From: Desulfopila sp. IMCC35006
Lineage (GTDB): Bacteria > Desulfobacterota > Desulfobulbia > Desulfobulbales > Desulfocapsaceae
NCBI RefSeq assembly: GCF_005116645.1
Contig: NZ_SWCM01000002.1
Location: 434,001-498,000 of the forward strand
Direction: 5' to 3'
Length of the DNA stretch: 64,000 bases
Shown here: one piece after another, positions 8,478 to 16,623 of the stretch
Position numbering within the stretch: position 1 is the first letter of the stretch
Layout of the letters: each line of letters starts with the position of its first letter
The notes under the pieces: model-generated
Told to the model about the DNA's origin: nothing
Seen by the model: the letters and a program-made list of their open reading frames with translations, nothing else
Database searches by the model: none
Translations under genes and position numbers: made by a program

Positions 8478-10072
8478 AACCGGGATATTTCCTCTTCTCA
8501 TCACTGTTCAAACTTTCGGCAGCTCTTCTCATACTCAGCGTCCTGCTTAACCTCAACTATCCGGCCAACTATGTTTGGTCCTGGCAGCTCTTGCAGCCTT
8601 CTCCTGATGTCTGGCTGTTGCTTAGCCTACTCGCCGTGGCGGCCTGTTTCGGAAAACGTCCTCTCTTTGTGACCAGCCTGACGGTATGGGGGGTTTTTCT
8701 TGCCCTGCGCCTTTTCCGCATCGGGGATACCGGTGTGCCCATGTATCTTAACCGGCCTTTGAACCTCTACATCGATTCCGCTTACCTCCTCGGGCTTTAT
8801 GACTTGCTTAAGACATCCTCCCGCCATGGAGATTTCCTGCTGATGTCTACAAAGGTGACGGTGGTAGTGCTGGGAGCCATAGTTGCGAGTTGGTACGCCT
8901 GGCAGACCGCGGCAAGAACGCTTTTAGACAAGCGGGTTCGGCTCTTTTTTTTGATTCTGTCGGGCTCTCTTCTTTGCACAGGCCTCATCTGGGAATGGCC
9001 AACGGTCAAGCCCCCGGTCACCGCCCGCCTTGGCCAGCAGACCCTCCTTATCCGGCAGCAAATCAGCCACCAGCAGGCCATTGTCAATCGCTTGCAAAAA
9101 ACTGCCCGGGACAGGGGAACAGGCCCCTTCCCCCTCAACGGTCTGCAAGGTGCCGATGTCCTGTTGTTCATGGTTGAGTCCTATGGTCACGTCGTTTTCA
9201 GCCAGCCTCGTTACCGACAGGCGATGGCGGCCACCATGACCGACTTTACCAAGATCCTCGATCGGCACGGTTTCACCGCCGTCTCATCATACCTTGTCTC
9301 TCCAACCTACGGCGGCTCATCCTCGCTGGCCCACAGCTCTCTGGAGTTTGGGGTGAAGGTTGGAAACCATCTAGAGGAGAAAGCATTGCTGCACTCCGCT
9401 CTGCCGCCTCTGGCCTCCTATTTTGCTGAAAGTGGCTATCGTACAGTCTCTGTGATGCCCGGAACCCGCTTTGCTTTTCCTGAAGGGTCCGCTTTCGGTT
9501 ATGACCAGTATTATTACGCCTGGCATTTCAATTACCGGGGGCCAACTTTCGGTTGGGCCCCGATGTCAGACCAGTTTGTGCTCGACTGGGTTCGCCGCCG
9601 GGAATTCGTCAAACGCCAGCAACCGCTCTTTGTCCGCTACGTGCTGATCAGCAGTCACGCGGCCTTCAGTATTCAACCGCCATTCATTACCGATTGGGAA
9701 GGTATTGGTGACGGCAGTGTCTATAAAGACCGCCAGCTGATCTACTACCCCATTTATTGGCCTGATCTCAAAAATGCGGGAGAGGCCTATCTTCGCTCTT
9801 TGGACTATGAATTCACCATTCTGGGGGACTACCTTGCAAAGTATGTCAGTACCGACAGCTTGATCATCATCATGGGAGATCACCAGCCAAATCTCCAATT
9901 GACCGGTGCAGGAGAACCATGGTCGGTGCCGGTGCACATCATGAGCCGGAATGCTCATTTACTGGAACCGTTTAGCAACCGGGGCTATACCCCCGGCCTC
10001 ATTCCTGCTCAATCACCTCCCCATGCTGGGATGGAGACTTTTTTGCCACAGTTCATCGAAGATTTCAGGTAG
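8474..10072 (+). CDS. Membrane sulfatase/LtaS-like phosphotransferase
   Basis: A 532-residue protein with about five N-terminal membrane helices (to about residue 165) and a large extracytoplasmic alkaline-phosphatase-superfamily domain. Metal and catalytic residues are placed as in LtaS/OpgB-type phosphoglycerol or phosphoethanolamine transferases: E235 in MVESYG, T278 in SPTYGG as candidate nucleophile, and D469-H470 in MGDHQP. Such enzymes move a phospho-alcohol head group from a lipid donor to an envelope acceptor, while the sulfatase activity in the family name is usually not the real reaction. It is the last gene of the operon. The truncated group II intron starts within a few bases of its stop, so the annotated C-terminus may have been shaped by that junction. 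Confidence 0.85.
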   Translation: MKPGYFLFSSLFKLSAALLILSVLLNLNYPANYVWSWQLLQPSPDVWLLLSLLAVAACFGKRPLFVTSLTVWGVFLALRLFRIGDTGVPMYLNRPLNLYIDSAYLLGLYDLLKTSSRHGDFLLMSTKVTVVVLGAIVASWYAWQTAARTLLDKRVRLFFLILSGSLLCTGLIWEWPTVKPPVTARLGQQTLLIRQQISHQQAIVNRLQKTARDRGTGPFPLNGLQGADVLLFMVESYGHVVFSQPRYRQAMAATMTDFTKILDRHGFTAVSSYLVSPTYGGSSSLAHSSLEFGVKVGNHLEEKALLHSALPPLASYFAESGYRTVSVMPGTRFAFPEGSAFGYDQYYYAWHFNYRGPTFGWAPMSDQFVLDWVRRREFVKRQQPLFVRYVLISSHAAFSIQPPFITDWEGIGDGSVYKDRQLIYYPIYWPDLKNAGEAYLRSLDYEFTILGDYLAKYVSTDSLIIIMGDHQPNLQLTGAGEPWSVPVHIMSRNAHLLEPFSNRGYTPGLIPAQSPPHAGMETFLPQFIEDFR

Positions 10073-10079
10073 TTTTTGG

Positions 10080-10273
10080 CATGCAGATAGCAACAACTCT
10101 ACAGGGACAGCCATATCGATCATCTCCTGGGATCTTTCCAGGGCGGGTTGTTCATGTGTTGCCACCAGTTCTAATCTCTCGACTCATCCGGCTCTTCATG
10201 TCCCACTCGGTGAGGTTTGCATCACTCGAAGGTTCCTCCCATCGCAGGTTGACCAATAAGTAACTTCAGACAT
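10080..10273 (-). pseudogene. Remnant of group II intron-encoded protein N-terminus
   Basis: An ATG (complement of 10271-10273) opens a frame MSEVTYWSTCDGRNLRVMQT that is halted by TGA at codon 26. The same frame continues past a second TGA into VATHEQPALERSQEM and MAVPVELLLSA, then runs into the antisense of the sulfatase gene at about 10080. This looks like the N-terminus of an intron maturase/reverse transcriptase decayed by two in-frame stops and a 3' deletion. No reverse transcriptase core (YADD) is present. Confidence 0.6.
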
Positions 10274-10730
10274 GTTCCCCCCTTCGCGCCACCCATTACA
10301 GTGACTTGATCACTATTACGAGGTAATCCGCCCCTGTGCTCCGCATCGGTACTCTCATCCTTGTGGGTCCTCCACTTGGATTTCTCCCATGGCATCGGTA
10401 CGACAGGTTCCCACGTTCCACATCAAAGCCAAGATCACGTACACGCCACCTTTATGCCGGTCGCCGATCGGGCAGTAAACATTTTTTCACCGAACTTATC
10501 CTGGACTAGAAACAGTTCCCAGTTTTGACGACACCCTTAATCTTTCGACACTTCATCAGTGGTTCGGTTGCGCTCGTCTCCATAATCCATGCCTAACCTG
10601 TTTTTGCCGAGCCATTTCCTTAACGTTTACCACCATCGCTCGTTACCACAGCAACTTAAGGTGGTTTGAAGCCTGCTCCTGCAAGCCGACTCCGAGAAAC
10701 CTACCCTCATCTTTTGTGCAGTTACGAGCA
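10080..10730 (-). mobile_element. Truncated group II intron RNA (5' part)
   Basis: On the minus strand, about 650 bases match from memory the domain I region of RmInt1-like bacterial group II introns. Segments reading GCTTGCAGGAGCAGGC, AACAGGTTAGGCATGG, GTGGAGGACCCACAAGG and GAGCACAGGGGCGG occur in the expected order, leading into a GGGTGGCGCGAAGGGG block just before the intron ORF start. Everything 3' of the first 60 codons of the intron-encoded protein, including the catalytic domains V and VI, is missing, so it cannot splice or move. The exact 5' boundary (about 10725-10735) is not resolved. No protein-coding frame is conserved in this RNA section. Confidence 0.72.
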
Positions 10731-10734
10731 AGAA

Positions 10735-10860
10735 TTACTTGCTCTCGCAGCTCACTGATTCCAGATTGTTTTTGATGATCTCTTCGGGAAAAGCGTTAGG
10801 CAGCACGACTGATACCACGACACTACCGAGAAGAGCCAGACTGTTGTTTTCATTGCACAT
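10735..10860 (-). CDS. Possible 41-residue protein, unknown
   Basis: A short frame starting MCNENNSLALLGSVVVSVV and ending in SCESK, lying between the intron remnant and the tRNA fragment. It has one hydrophobic stretch of about 15 residues and an acidic C-terminal part. There is no recognisable family and no strong ribosome site. It may be a fragment of a gene broken by the island boundary rather than a functional gene. Confidence 0.25.
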   Translation of the reverse strand: MCNENNSLALLGSVVVSVVLPNAFPEEIIKNNLESVSCESK

Positions 10861-10930
10861 AAGAACAAGTTGGCTAGTCCTACAATTTGAGAATATTCCT
10901 GTTATGTTGAAGAAGCATGCAACAAAAGGG

Positions 10931-10975
10931 GTTCTCACGCCGGGAACAGGGGTTCGAGTCCCCTTGGGGTTGCCA
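10931..10975 (+). other. tRNA-Glu(CTC) 3' half, likely attachment-site scar
   Basis: The sequence from the anticodon loop TTCTCAC (10932-10938, anticodon CTC at 10934-10936) through the 3' stem strand GCCGG, variable GAAC, T-arm AGGGG-TTCGAGT-CCCCT (10948-10964), acceptor strand TGGGGTT, discriminator G and CCA (10973-10975) matches a glutamate tRNA 3' half. The upstream bases do not pair as an anticodon stem, D-arm or acceptor (AACCCCA would be needed), so the gene is cut in the anticodon arm. That is a frequent crossover point of tyrosine integrases. The original terminator follows directly. By the usual geometry the island lies to the left (1-10930), and the intact tRNA should be at its other end. 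Confidence 0.75.
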
Positions 10976-10981
10976 TGTGAC

Positions 10982-11022
10982 AAAAAAACCACTTGGCAAT
11001 ATTCTTGCCAAGTGGTTTTTTT
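10982..11022 (+). terminator. Rho-independent terminator after tRNA fragment
   Basis: A perfect 12-bp stem (ACCACTTGGCAA 10988-10999 with TTGCCAAGTGGT 11005-11016), a 5-base loop, an A-run before and a T-run after. It is placed as a tRNA gene terminator and, being A/T flanked, could work in both directions. Confidence 0.9.
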
Positions 11023-11078
11023 GTTGCCTTTTGTCGTGATGGAAAAGAAGGTCGCGCCTCTCCCCCACCCTTGACGCT

Positions 11079-11600
11079 TTACTGCTGAGTCGGTGCAGCA
11101 AAGCCTTTATTTTGATTGACCGCATCCAGGTCGATCGTCACGTAAAACACGGCCTCCGTTTTGCCGTATGTTCCACCAATGCCTTCAGACAATACAACCA
11201 TGCATGTTTTATTGGGTTTCAGGAAAGCGAGCATGATATTTTTATACGAGGCCTCGCCAACCAGTTTCCACTTGTTGTTGCGCATTGAGCTGACGATATA
11301 GTCTTTGAGTGAACCAATCTGCACCCGCCCGCTGTAGCTATGAATACCACCCTGGAAAGAATTCGTCTGCATGGCAATGCTTTTATCCGATGAAAGACTC
11401 ATCTCAAGGGGCAGTTCGATATCACCGTAGCCGTCCACCATGGTGGCCATTGCATCCAGACCATCACTTCCCTTCGGCGCGCCGGCTCCTGCTCCGCCGA
11501 ACATATTGTTGGCACATCCGCTCAGGATTCCCAGCAAGGCCAATAACGCCAGGATACCGCCGACATTTCTTCCAACCGATTTCAATTGCCTCATCTGCAT
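11079..11600 (-). CDS. Lipoprotein of unknown function
   Basis: A 173-residue predicted lipoprotein. The signal peptide ends in the lipobox LSGC, with Cys near residue 29, followed by a glycine/alanine-rich linker (NNMFGGAGAGAPKG). The mature part has a compact alpha/beta-looking domain with IGSLKDYIVSSMRNNKWKLV and MLAFLKPNKTCMVVLSEG, the pattern of small envelope proteins that contain one repeated beta-alpha-beta unit. I do not recognise the family. ATG 11600 was chosen because AGGGGG lies 8 bases upstream; an in-frame GTG at 11606 is less likely. It is divergent from the S4-domain gene and sits just outside the island scar. Confidence 0.8.
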   Translation of the reverse strand: MQMRQLKSVGRNVGGILALLALLGILSGCANNMFGGAGAGAPKGSDGLDAMATMVDGYGDIELPLEMSLSSDKSIAMQTNSFQGGIHSYSGRVQIGSLKDYIVSSMRNNKWKLVGEASYKNIMLAFLKPNKTCMVVLSEGIGGTYGKTEAVFYVTIDLDAVNQNKGFAAPTQQ

Positions 11601-11829
11601 AGCCACAACCCCCTTTTAAAATTATTAAACGTGATTTCCAGCGTTTCTCCATGTATATATCTTTACATCCTGCCGGGTCCGTATCGCGGTAAAGCATGAA
11701 CGAAAAGAATAAATAAATCAACAAGAAACAATAAGTGAAAATTTATACCATAATATTTGATTTATTTGAACAATTTTACCTTCGCCCCACCCCCTGAGCA
11801 TCCCTCAGGCCAACTGGAGATCATAAAAT

Positions 11830-12057
11830 ATGTCAGCACAAAAAAAAACAATAAAGGTAACGACTCTGCCGATTCGGCTCGGTCAGTTCCTAAAGCTCGC
11901 AGATCTTGTCCAGGATGGAATTGAAGCAAAAATGAGGATCCAGAACGGAGAAGTAATGGTCAATAACCTTCCCGAAACCCGGCGGGGAAGACAGCTCCGG
12001 GATCTCGATGAGATCACCCTCGACGGAAGAGAATATATTGTCGAATTTGCACAGTAA
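11830..12057 (+). CDS. S4-domain RNA-binding protein (YbcJ/YaaA-like)
   Basis: A 75-residue protein that is essentially a single S4 RNA-binding domain. RLGQFLKLADLVQDGIEAK and the loop NGEVMVNNLPETRRGRQL are the two characteristic S4 blocks, ending in the GREYIVEF strand. Small S4 proteins of this type bind structured RNA and are often linked to ribosome assembly; no enzyme domain is present. It is a single-gene unit, with GGAG about 12 bases before the ATG, and its 3' end faces the cyclase gene. Confidence 0.85.
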   Translation: MSAQKKTIKVTTLPIRLGQFLKLADLVQDGIEAKMRIQNGEVMVNNLPETRRGRQLRDLDEITLDGREYIVEFAQ

Positions 12058-12098
12058 TGACGCATCAACAGGCTCTGGCACAGCAATATATTCCACCA

Positions 12099-13646
12099 TT
12101 AATCAGATGCAGAAGCCGACAAGGAATAGACCGCAACCTCAGACTCCATGCCTCGCAGCAGCATATTGTTTTCGGTTCTGATCGGGAAAGCACCATCCAG
12201 GGTAGCATAGACCCGGTCGGTTATGAGTATTTGTCCTGAATCCGTTATCGCCGCCAACCGTTGAGCGATGTTCACATCCTGGCCGATGACCGTATAATCG
12301 AGCCGGGTGGAAGAACCGACATTCCCTAAAAACATCGGTCCCCGGCTGATGCCTATACCCAGCCCCACATTTTTAAAGATGGCGTTTTCCTGCTCCCAGA
12401 CAATCCGTATTTTTTCAAACTCGGCCATAATGTCTCGCGCCGCAGAAACCGCAGCGACATTTGGATTATCAAGTTTAACCGGGGCACCAAAGACAGCAAG
12501 CGCAGCGTCGCCCATAAATTTATCGAGCATCCCCTGTTGAGAGTACACAACACTCGCAAACATATCGAAAAAACTGCTGAGAAATACTCGCAGATGGATT
12601 GGTTCCAGATATTGGACGAGCAGGGTAAAATTTCGTATGTCGGCGAAGAGAACAGTCAACTGCTGAACACTTCCGACATCGGTTAGAATCTGATTTTTTT
12701 GCACCAGCATGTTGGAAACTTCAGGAGAAACATACTGTTCAAGCTGGGCCCTGATCCTGCTGCTCTCTTCCTTTTCCCGGATGAAACGAATATTTTCCAG
12801 CGCCATCATAGCCTGACCGACGATGATCGACAGCATCTCGATATCTGCTTCTCTGAACAAAATGCCGTCCTTGGTTTCACTTACGTTGAGAACCCCAAGT
12901 ACTCTGCCCTTACTGACAATCGGCAAGGAAATAGCGGCCGACAGCTCTTTTCGCTTCATCAGATCATGATAAGGATTCAGATGATGATTGGCTTTATTGA
13001 GAACAATCGGCCGCTGGGACTGAAACACCTTACCGGCAATCCGCTCGCCGGGTTTTATCTGCAGATCTTCAACATAACTGGCAACAAGACCACGATAAGC
13101 AACGATTTTTAAGGAGTTGACACTTTCGTCGAACATCATCACGGACACCGACGGAACGTTCACCTCACGGGCAACCGCATCGGCTAGTTCCTCGTAAATA
13201 TCCTGCTCACATTCCGCTGCAATGAATCTCTGGCCGAGAGTATAGAGTGGCAACAATATTTTCATCCGGGTTACATCTTCCCGAAGATCGGTTATTTTCA
13301 GAATTTCATGCACTGCCTCGATAAGCTGGGGCGCAGCAAGTGGTTTTTTGCAAACTCTGCTGAACCCCTTATTCATGGCGTCAATGACTATTTCCGAGCT
13401 GGCATGGCCGGTAACCAGTATTCCGGCAAGAGCCGGGTTGGCCTGCCGCATGGTTTCAAAAGCGGCAATCTCCGTCATATCCTCAAGGATTCCATTAACT
13501 ATGGCCAGGACATAACTGTCTTTATCCGCAATGGCGGCAACCTGGTCTTCACGTACGCAACTCACCCCGTACCCAAATTCAGCCAAGGCGGTTTGGCAAG
13601 TCTTACAAACGAGGTCTTCGTTATCAATTACTAAAATTTTACGCAA
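12099..13646 (-). CDS. REC-GAF-class III adenylate/guanylate cyclase
   Basis: A 515-residue cytoplasmic signalling enzyme that should make cAMP (or cGMP). An N-terminal receiver domain (about 1-115) keeps the acidic pocket (IDNEDL) and Lys101 but has Asn51 where the phosphoacceptor Asp belongs (LAIVNGIL). A GAF domain follows (about 135-290). The class III cyclase domain (about 328-486) holds metal Asp336 in FADIRNFT, Asp380 in DKFMGDAALAVFG, an LDYTVIG base-recognition block and the transition-state Asn/Arg in VNIAQRL. The catalytic set looks complete. It is downstream of pepA on the same strand (79-base gap). Regulation is probably through GAF ligand binding, since the receiver looks unable to be phosphorylated. 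Confidence 0.9.
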   Translation of the reverse strand: MRKILVIDNEDLVCKTCQTALAEFGYGVSCVREDQVAAIADKDSYVLAIVNGILEDMTEIAAFETMRQANPALAGILVTGHASSEIVIDAMNKGFSRVCKKPLAAPQLIEAVHEILKITDLREDVTRMKILLPLYTLGQRFIAAECEQDIYEELADAVAREVNVPSVSVMMFDESVNSLKIVAYRGLVASYVEDLQIKPGERIAGKVFQSQRPIVLNKANHHLNPYHDLMKRKELSAAISLPIVSKGRVLGVLNVSETKDGILFREADIEMLSIIVGQAMMALENIRFIREKEESSRIRAQLEQYVSPEVSNMLVQKNQILTDVGSVQQLTVLFADIRNFTLLVQYLEPIHLRVFLSSFFDMFASVVYSQQGMLDKFMGDAALAVFGAPVKLDNPNVAAVSAARDIMAEFEKIRIVWEQENAIFKNVGLGIGISRGPMFLGNVGSSTRLDYTVIGQDVNIAQRLAAITDSGQILITDRVYATLDGAFPIRTENNMLLRGMESEVAVYSLSASASD

Positions 13647-13725
13647 AATTTCTCCGCTTTATATTTGCTCATCCAAGCCATCCACACTCCTGCGCTCGCA
13701 CCGGAATTTTTTATCCCATCGCCGG

Positions 13726-15267
13726 TTATGCTGGCACGCCTGTCAATGCACCTTGCTCCCATCGCCTGAGCAGCTCGATCAACGTTCGCACCCCGACACC
13801 GGATGGGCCTTTGGGAATATATGATTTTTCTGTAAAATCCCAGGCTGTGCCGGCAATATCCAGATGGGCCCAGGGAACCTCACCGACAAACTGATGCAAG
13901 TACTCCGCCGCCGTAATACAGCCTGCCGGCCTCCCTCCGGTATTCTTGGTGTCGGCAACTTTTGATTCCAGCTGTTTGCTATACATCTTCCCCAGCGGTA
14001 AGCGCCAGAGAGGTTCACCGCATATGCTGCCGGCTTCGGCAAGTTTTTCAGCCAGCACATCACTATTGCTTAACAACCCGGAATAATGATGCCCAAGGGC
14101 AATGATGACAGCGCCGGTTAGGGTCGCCAGATCGATTACACAGGTGGGCTTAAATTTTTCTATGCCATAGGCCAGGGCATCGGCCAGGATAAGACGGCCT
14201 TCCGCATCAGTATTCTCGATCTCGGAGGTAATTCCACCATAATGAGTAATAATATCCCCAGGTTTCAATGCTCCACCGCCCGCCATGTTATCCGTTGACG
14301 GAACAAGAGCCACCACCCTTATTGGCAACTTTTCCCGGGCAATGGCCTCTATTGCCGTCAGCACTGCGGCACCTCCGCACATGTCATATTTCATGTCCAT
14401 CATGCCCTGGGCCGGTTTGAGACTTATACCACCCGAATCGAAGGTGAGTCCTTTACCGACCAGCAGCACCGTCTCGCCATTTTTCTGGGGGTTATATTCA
14501 AGAACAATCAGCTTTGGCGGTTCTTCCGAACCTTTGTTTACCGCAAGAATCCCGCCCATACCAAGTTTAACCATATCGGCCTTTTCCAGAACGGTGCAGT
14601 GCAGCTGCAGCTCTTTGCCGATCTTCTGCGCATATTTAGCAAAATGGCGGGGGGTCCAGCCATTCCCCGGCTCATTGGCCATATCCCGTGCAGCACATGC
14701 GGCCAGGGCACTGCTCCTGCCCCTGTCGGCTGCTTTGCCTGTTTTTGATCTGCCGGAACTTGAAAACAATTCTAGCTTCTTGAGCCCAGGATACGCATCG
14801 TCATCTTTTTTCTTATATTTTAAAAACTGGTACGCCCCAAGAAGTGTCCCTTCGGTCACATATTCTCCCACGGTTTCAGGATCCAGCCCGGGGAAAGATG
14901 GGATGCAGACAGCAACGGTTTCGATCTTGTTTTGCCGGCACTGACTGGCAATGGTACCGCCGGCAACTCTCAGCATCTCTCTCGTCTCGTCGACCTGTGC
15001 GGCTTCACTCAACTCCCCGAGGCCAAGCAGCAGAAGCCTCCTGCATTGCAGTAAGCTTGCCAGTCGACCAGCTTCCGGATACAAAAGAAGAGATTGCTCT
15101 TTTTTGCCGGTGAACTCCTTTAAATTCTCCAGCCATTGCAACGTTGAGTCGGGGAGCGTATCGCAGATAAGAGCTCCATCGGTATTCCGGGCAACAAAGA
15201 GCACCAGTAATGGTCCAGAATATTCTTCCACTTTTTTTTGTGACATAACTATTTTTGCACTCTTCAT
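13726..15267 (-). CDS. pepA: Leucyl aminopeptidase (M17)
   Basis: A 513-residue cytosolic M17 aminopeptidase that releases N-terminal residues from peptides using two metal ions. The family signature NTDAEGRL and the metal/catalytic blocks VGKGLTFDSGGISLKP, KYDMCGGAAV and SGLLSNSD are all in order in the C-terminal half. The N-terminal macro-like domain is more divergent, as usual. The ATG at 15267 has AAGGTG 5 bases upstream. It is the first gene of a probable two-gene unit with the cyclase. Confidence 0.93.
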   Translation of the reverse strand: MKSAKIVMSQKKVEEYSGPLLVLFVARNTDGALICDTLPDSTLQWLENLKEFTGKKEQSLLLYPEAGRLASLLQCRRLLLLGLGELSEAAQVDETREMLRVAGGTIASQCRQNKIETVAVCIPSFPGLDPETVGEYVTEGTLLGAYQFLKYKKKDDDAYPGLKKLELFSSSGRSKTGKAADRGRSSALAACAARDMANEPGNGWTPRHFAKYAQKIGKELQLHCTVLEKADMVKLGMGGILAVNKGSEEPPKLIVLEYNPQKNGETVLLVGKGLTFDSGGISLKPAQGMMDMKYDMCGGAAVLTAIEAIAREKLPIRVVALVPSTDNMAGGGALKPGDIITHYGGITSEIENTDAEGRLILADALAYGIEKFKPTCVIDLATLTGAVIIALGHHYSGLLSNSDVLAEKLAEAGSICGEPLWRLPLGKMYSKQLESKVADTKNTGGRPAGCITAAEYLHQFVGEVPWAHLDIAGTAWDFTEKSYIPKGPSGVGVRTLIELLRRWEQGALTGVPA

Positions 15268-15439
15268 TCTTCACCTTTATATTTGTTTATTTTCTCGCTC
15301 TTTACCATCCGGTCATTTACAATATAATTCAAATATCGATTGAGAATAGTTATATATTCAGTCTTCAATTCAATTATTCCCACGATCCCTGCATATTCTG
15401 CCGTTCAGGATCGGATAAACTTATTGAGGTTACCGTACA

Positions 15440-16507
15440 GTGCTGCATACATTAATTATTTCAATAGCTCTTGCCATAACTGTCTCCGCCCTGTGCTCCA
15501 TATGTGAAGCGGTACTATATACTGTTACGGCAAGCCAGGTGGAAATGTTAAGGAAAAATGGCCATGCCGCAGCTGAGCACCTGCAAAATCTCCGTTCAGA
15601 CATAGAACAGCCCATAACGGCAATACTCACCCTCAATACCATCGCCAACACGATAGGTGCCTCCGTTGCCGGTGCCGCTGCTGCAAAACTTTTCGGCGAC
15701 GAGAATCTTATTCTTTTCTCTGCAGCTTTCACCCTGTCAATTCTTGTTTTTTCCGAAATTTTACCGAAAACCATCGGGGTGGCCTATGCCATCAAGCTGG
15801 CACCGACTATTACCTACCCCTTGCGCGCTATGGTTTTTTTGCTCAAGCCGGTGGTCTGGGTATCGAGATCCATGACCAAGCTGCTGCCGGACCGAGCTGA
15901 GGACAGCATATCTTCCCAAGAAATACAGACTATTGCCGCCCTTTCCAGACAATCGGGAGATATTGAAGAAAATGAGGCGCAGGTTATTAACAATATCCTC
16001 GATTTGAAAGAGAAAATTGTTCGGCAGGTAATGACGCCACGCACCGTAACTTTTTCCATAAATGAACATATAACTGTCGGGAATGCCATGGCTACACTCA
16101 CCGAGTTGAGCAGTCACAGCCGCATCCCCGTATACAACCGGGAACCTGACAATGTTACAGGTATCGTCATGCGTAAGGATGTGCTGCAGGCAGCCGCGGA
16201 AGGCAAAAACAAGCTCACCTTGTCCCGGTTCAAAAGGCCCGCCCATTTTGTTCCGGAAACCGCGCCACTGCATCGCATCCTCATCGATTTTTTCGATCGG
16301 CGACAACATCTTTTTATCGTCGTCGACGAATACGGGACAATGACCGGGGTCATTTCCATGGAAGACGTGCTCGAAGAAATTGTCGGCCGGGAAATCATTG
16401 ATGAATCTGACAAAACAAAGGACATGCGCGAGCTGGCCAGGTCGAGAAATATCGAGTCACGCCAAAATCTGAAAAAAACGGCACAGAAAGACCAGCCTGG
16501 GAAATAA
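15440..16507 (+). CDS. CNNM/CorC-family DUF21-CBS transporter-like protein
   Basis: A 355-residue member of the hemolysin C/CorC/CNNM family, linked to Mg2+/Co2+ efflux or homeostasis. The N-terminal DUF21 membrane domain (about residues 1-140) starts ISIALAITVSALCSICEAVLY, and NTIANTIGASVAGAAAAKL and SEILPKTIG are family hallmarks. Two CBS motifs follow (VMTPRTVTFSINE and HRILIDFFDRRQHLFIVV, then EYGTMTGVISMEDVLEEIVG). The C-terminal CorC_HlyC domain is absent, so the protein is shorter than typical. It starts at a GTG (15440) and faces the mgtE gene convergently, so two Mg-related genes sit side by side. Confidence 0.88.
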   Translation: MLHTLIISIALAITVSALCSICEAVLYTVTASQVEMLRKNGHAAAEHLQNLRSDIEQPITAILTLNTIANTIGASVAGAAAAKLFGDENLILFSAAFTLSILVFSEILPKTIGVAYAIKLAPTITYPLRAMVFLLKPVVWVSRSMTKLLPDRAEDSISSQEIQTIAALSRQSGDIEENEAQVINNILDLKEKIVRQVMTPRTVTFSINEHITVGNAMATLTELSSHSRIPVYNREPDNVTGIVMRKDVLQAAAEGKNKLTLSRFKRPAHFVPETAPLHRILIDFFDRRQHLFIVVDEYGTMTGVISMEDVLEEIVGREIIDESDKTKDMRELARSRNIESRQNLKKTAQKDQPGK

Positions 16508-16623
16508 TGATTTAAAACCTGTCCCCATGAACGTCTAAAAGCGAATTGGATAGATGCGAGGTGGTCAGGCAGCAATGATTATATGCGGGGTATTTCGTGA
16601 GAGCACGGCCTGAGGCCGTACCA

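Noticed and set aside
10921-10975. Complete tRNA gene
   Set aside because: Only the 3' half from the anticodon loop is present; the 5' acceptor strand, D-arm and 5' anticodon stem are missing, so it is a fragment.
10880-11125. Minus-strand ORFs beginning ...GNPKGTRTP or WQPQGDSNP
   Set aside because: These are well-known artefact translations of the complement of a tRNA gene, not proteins.
16605-16619. Palindrome ACGGCC-TGA-GGCCGT as a terminator
   Set aside because: Six-bp stem with no T-run; too weak and common to call.
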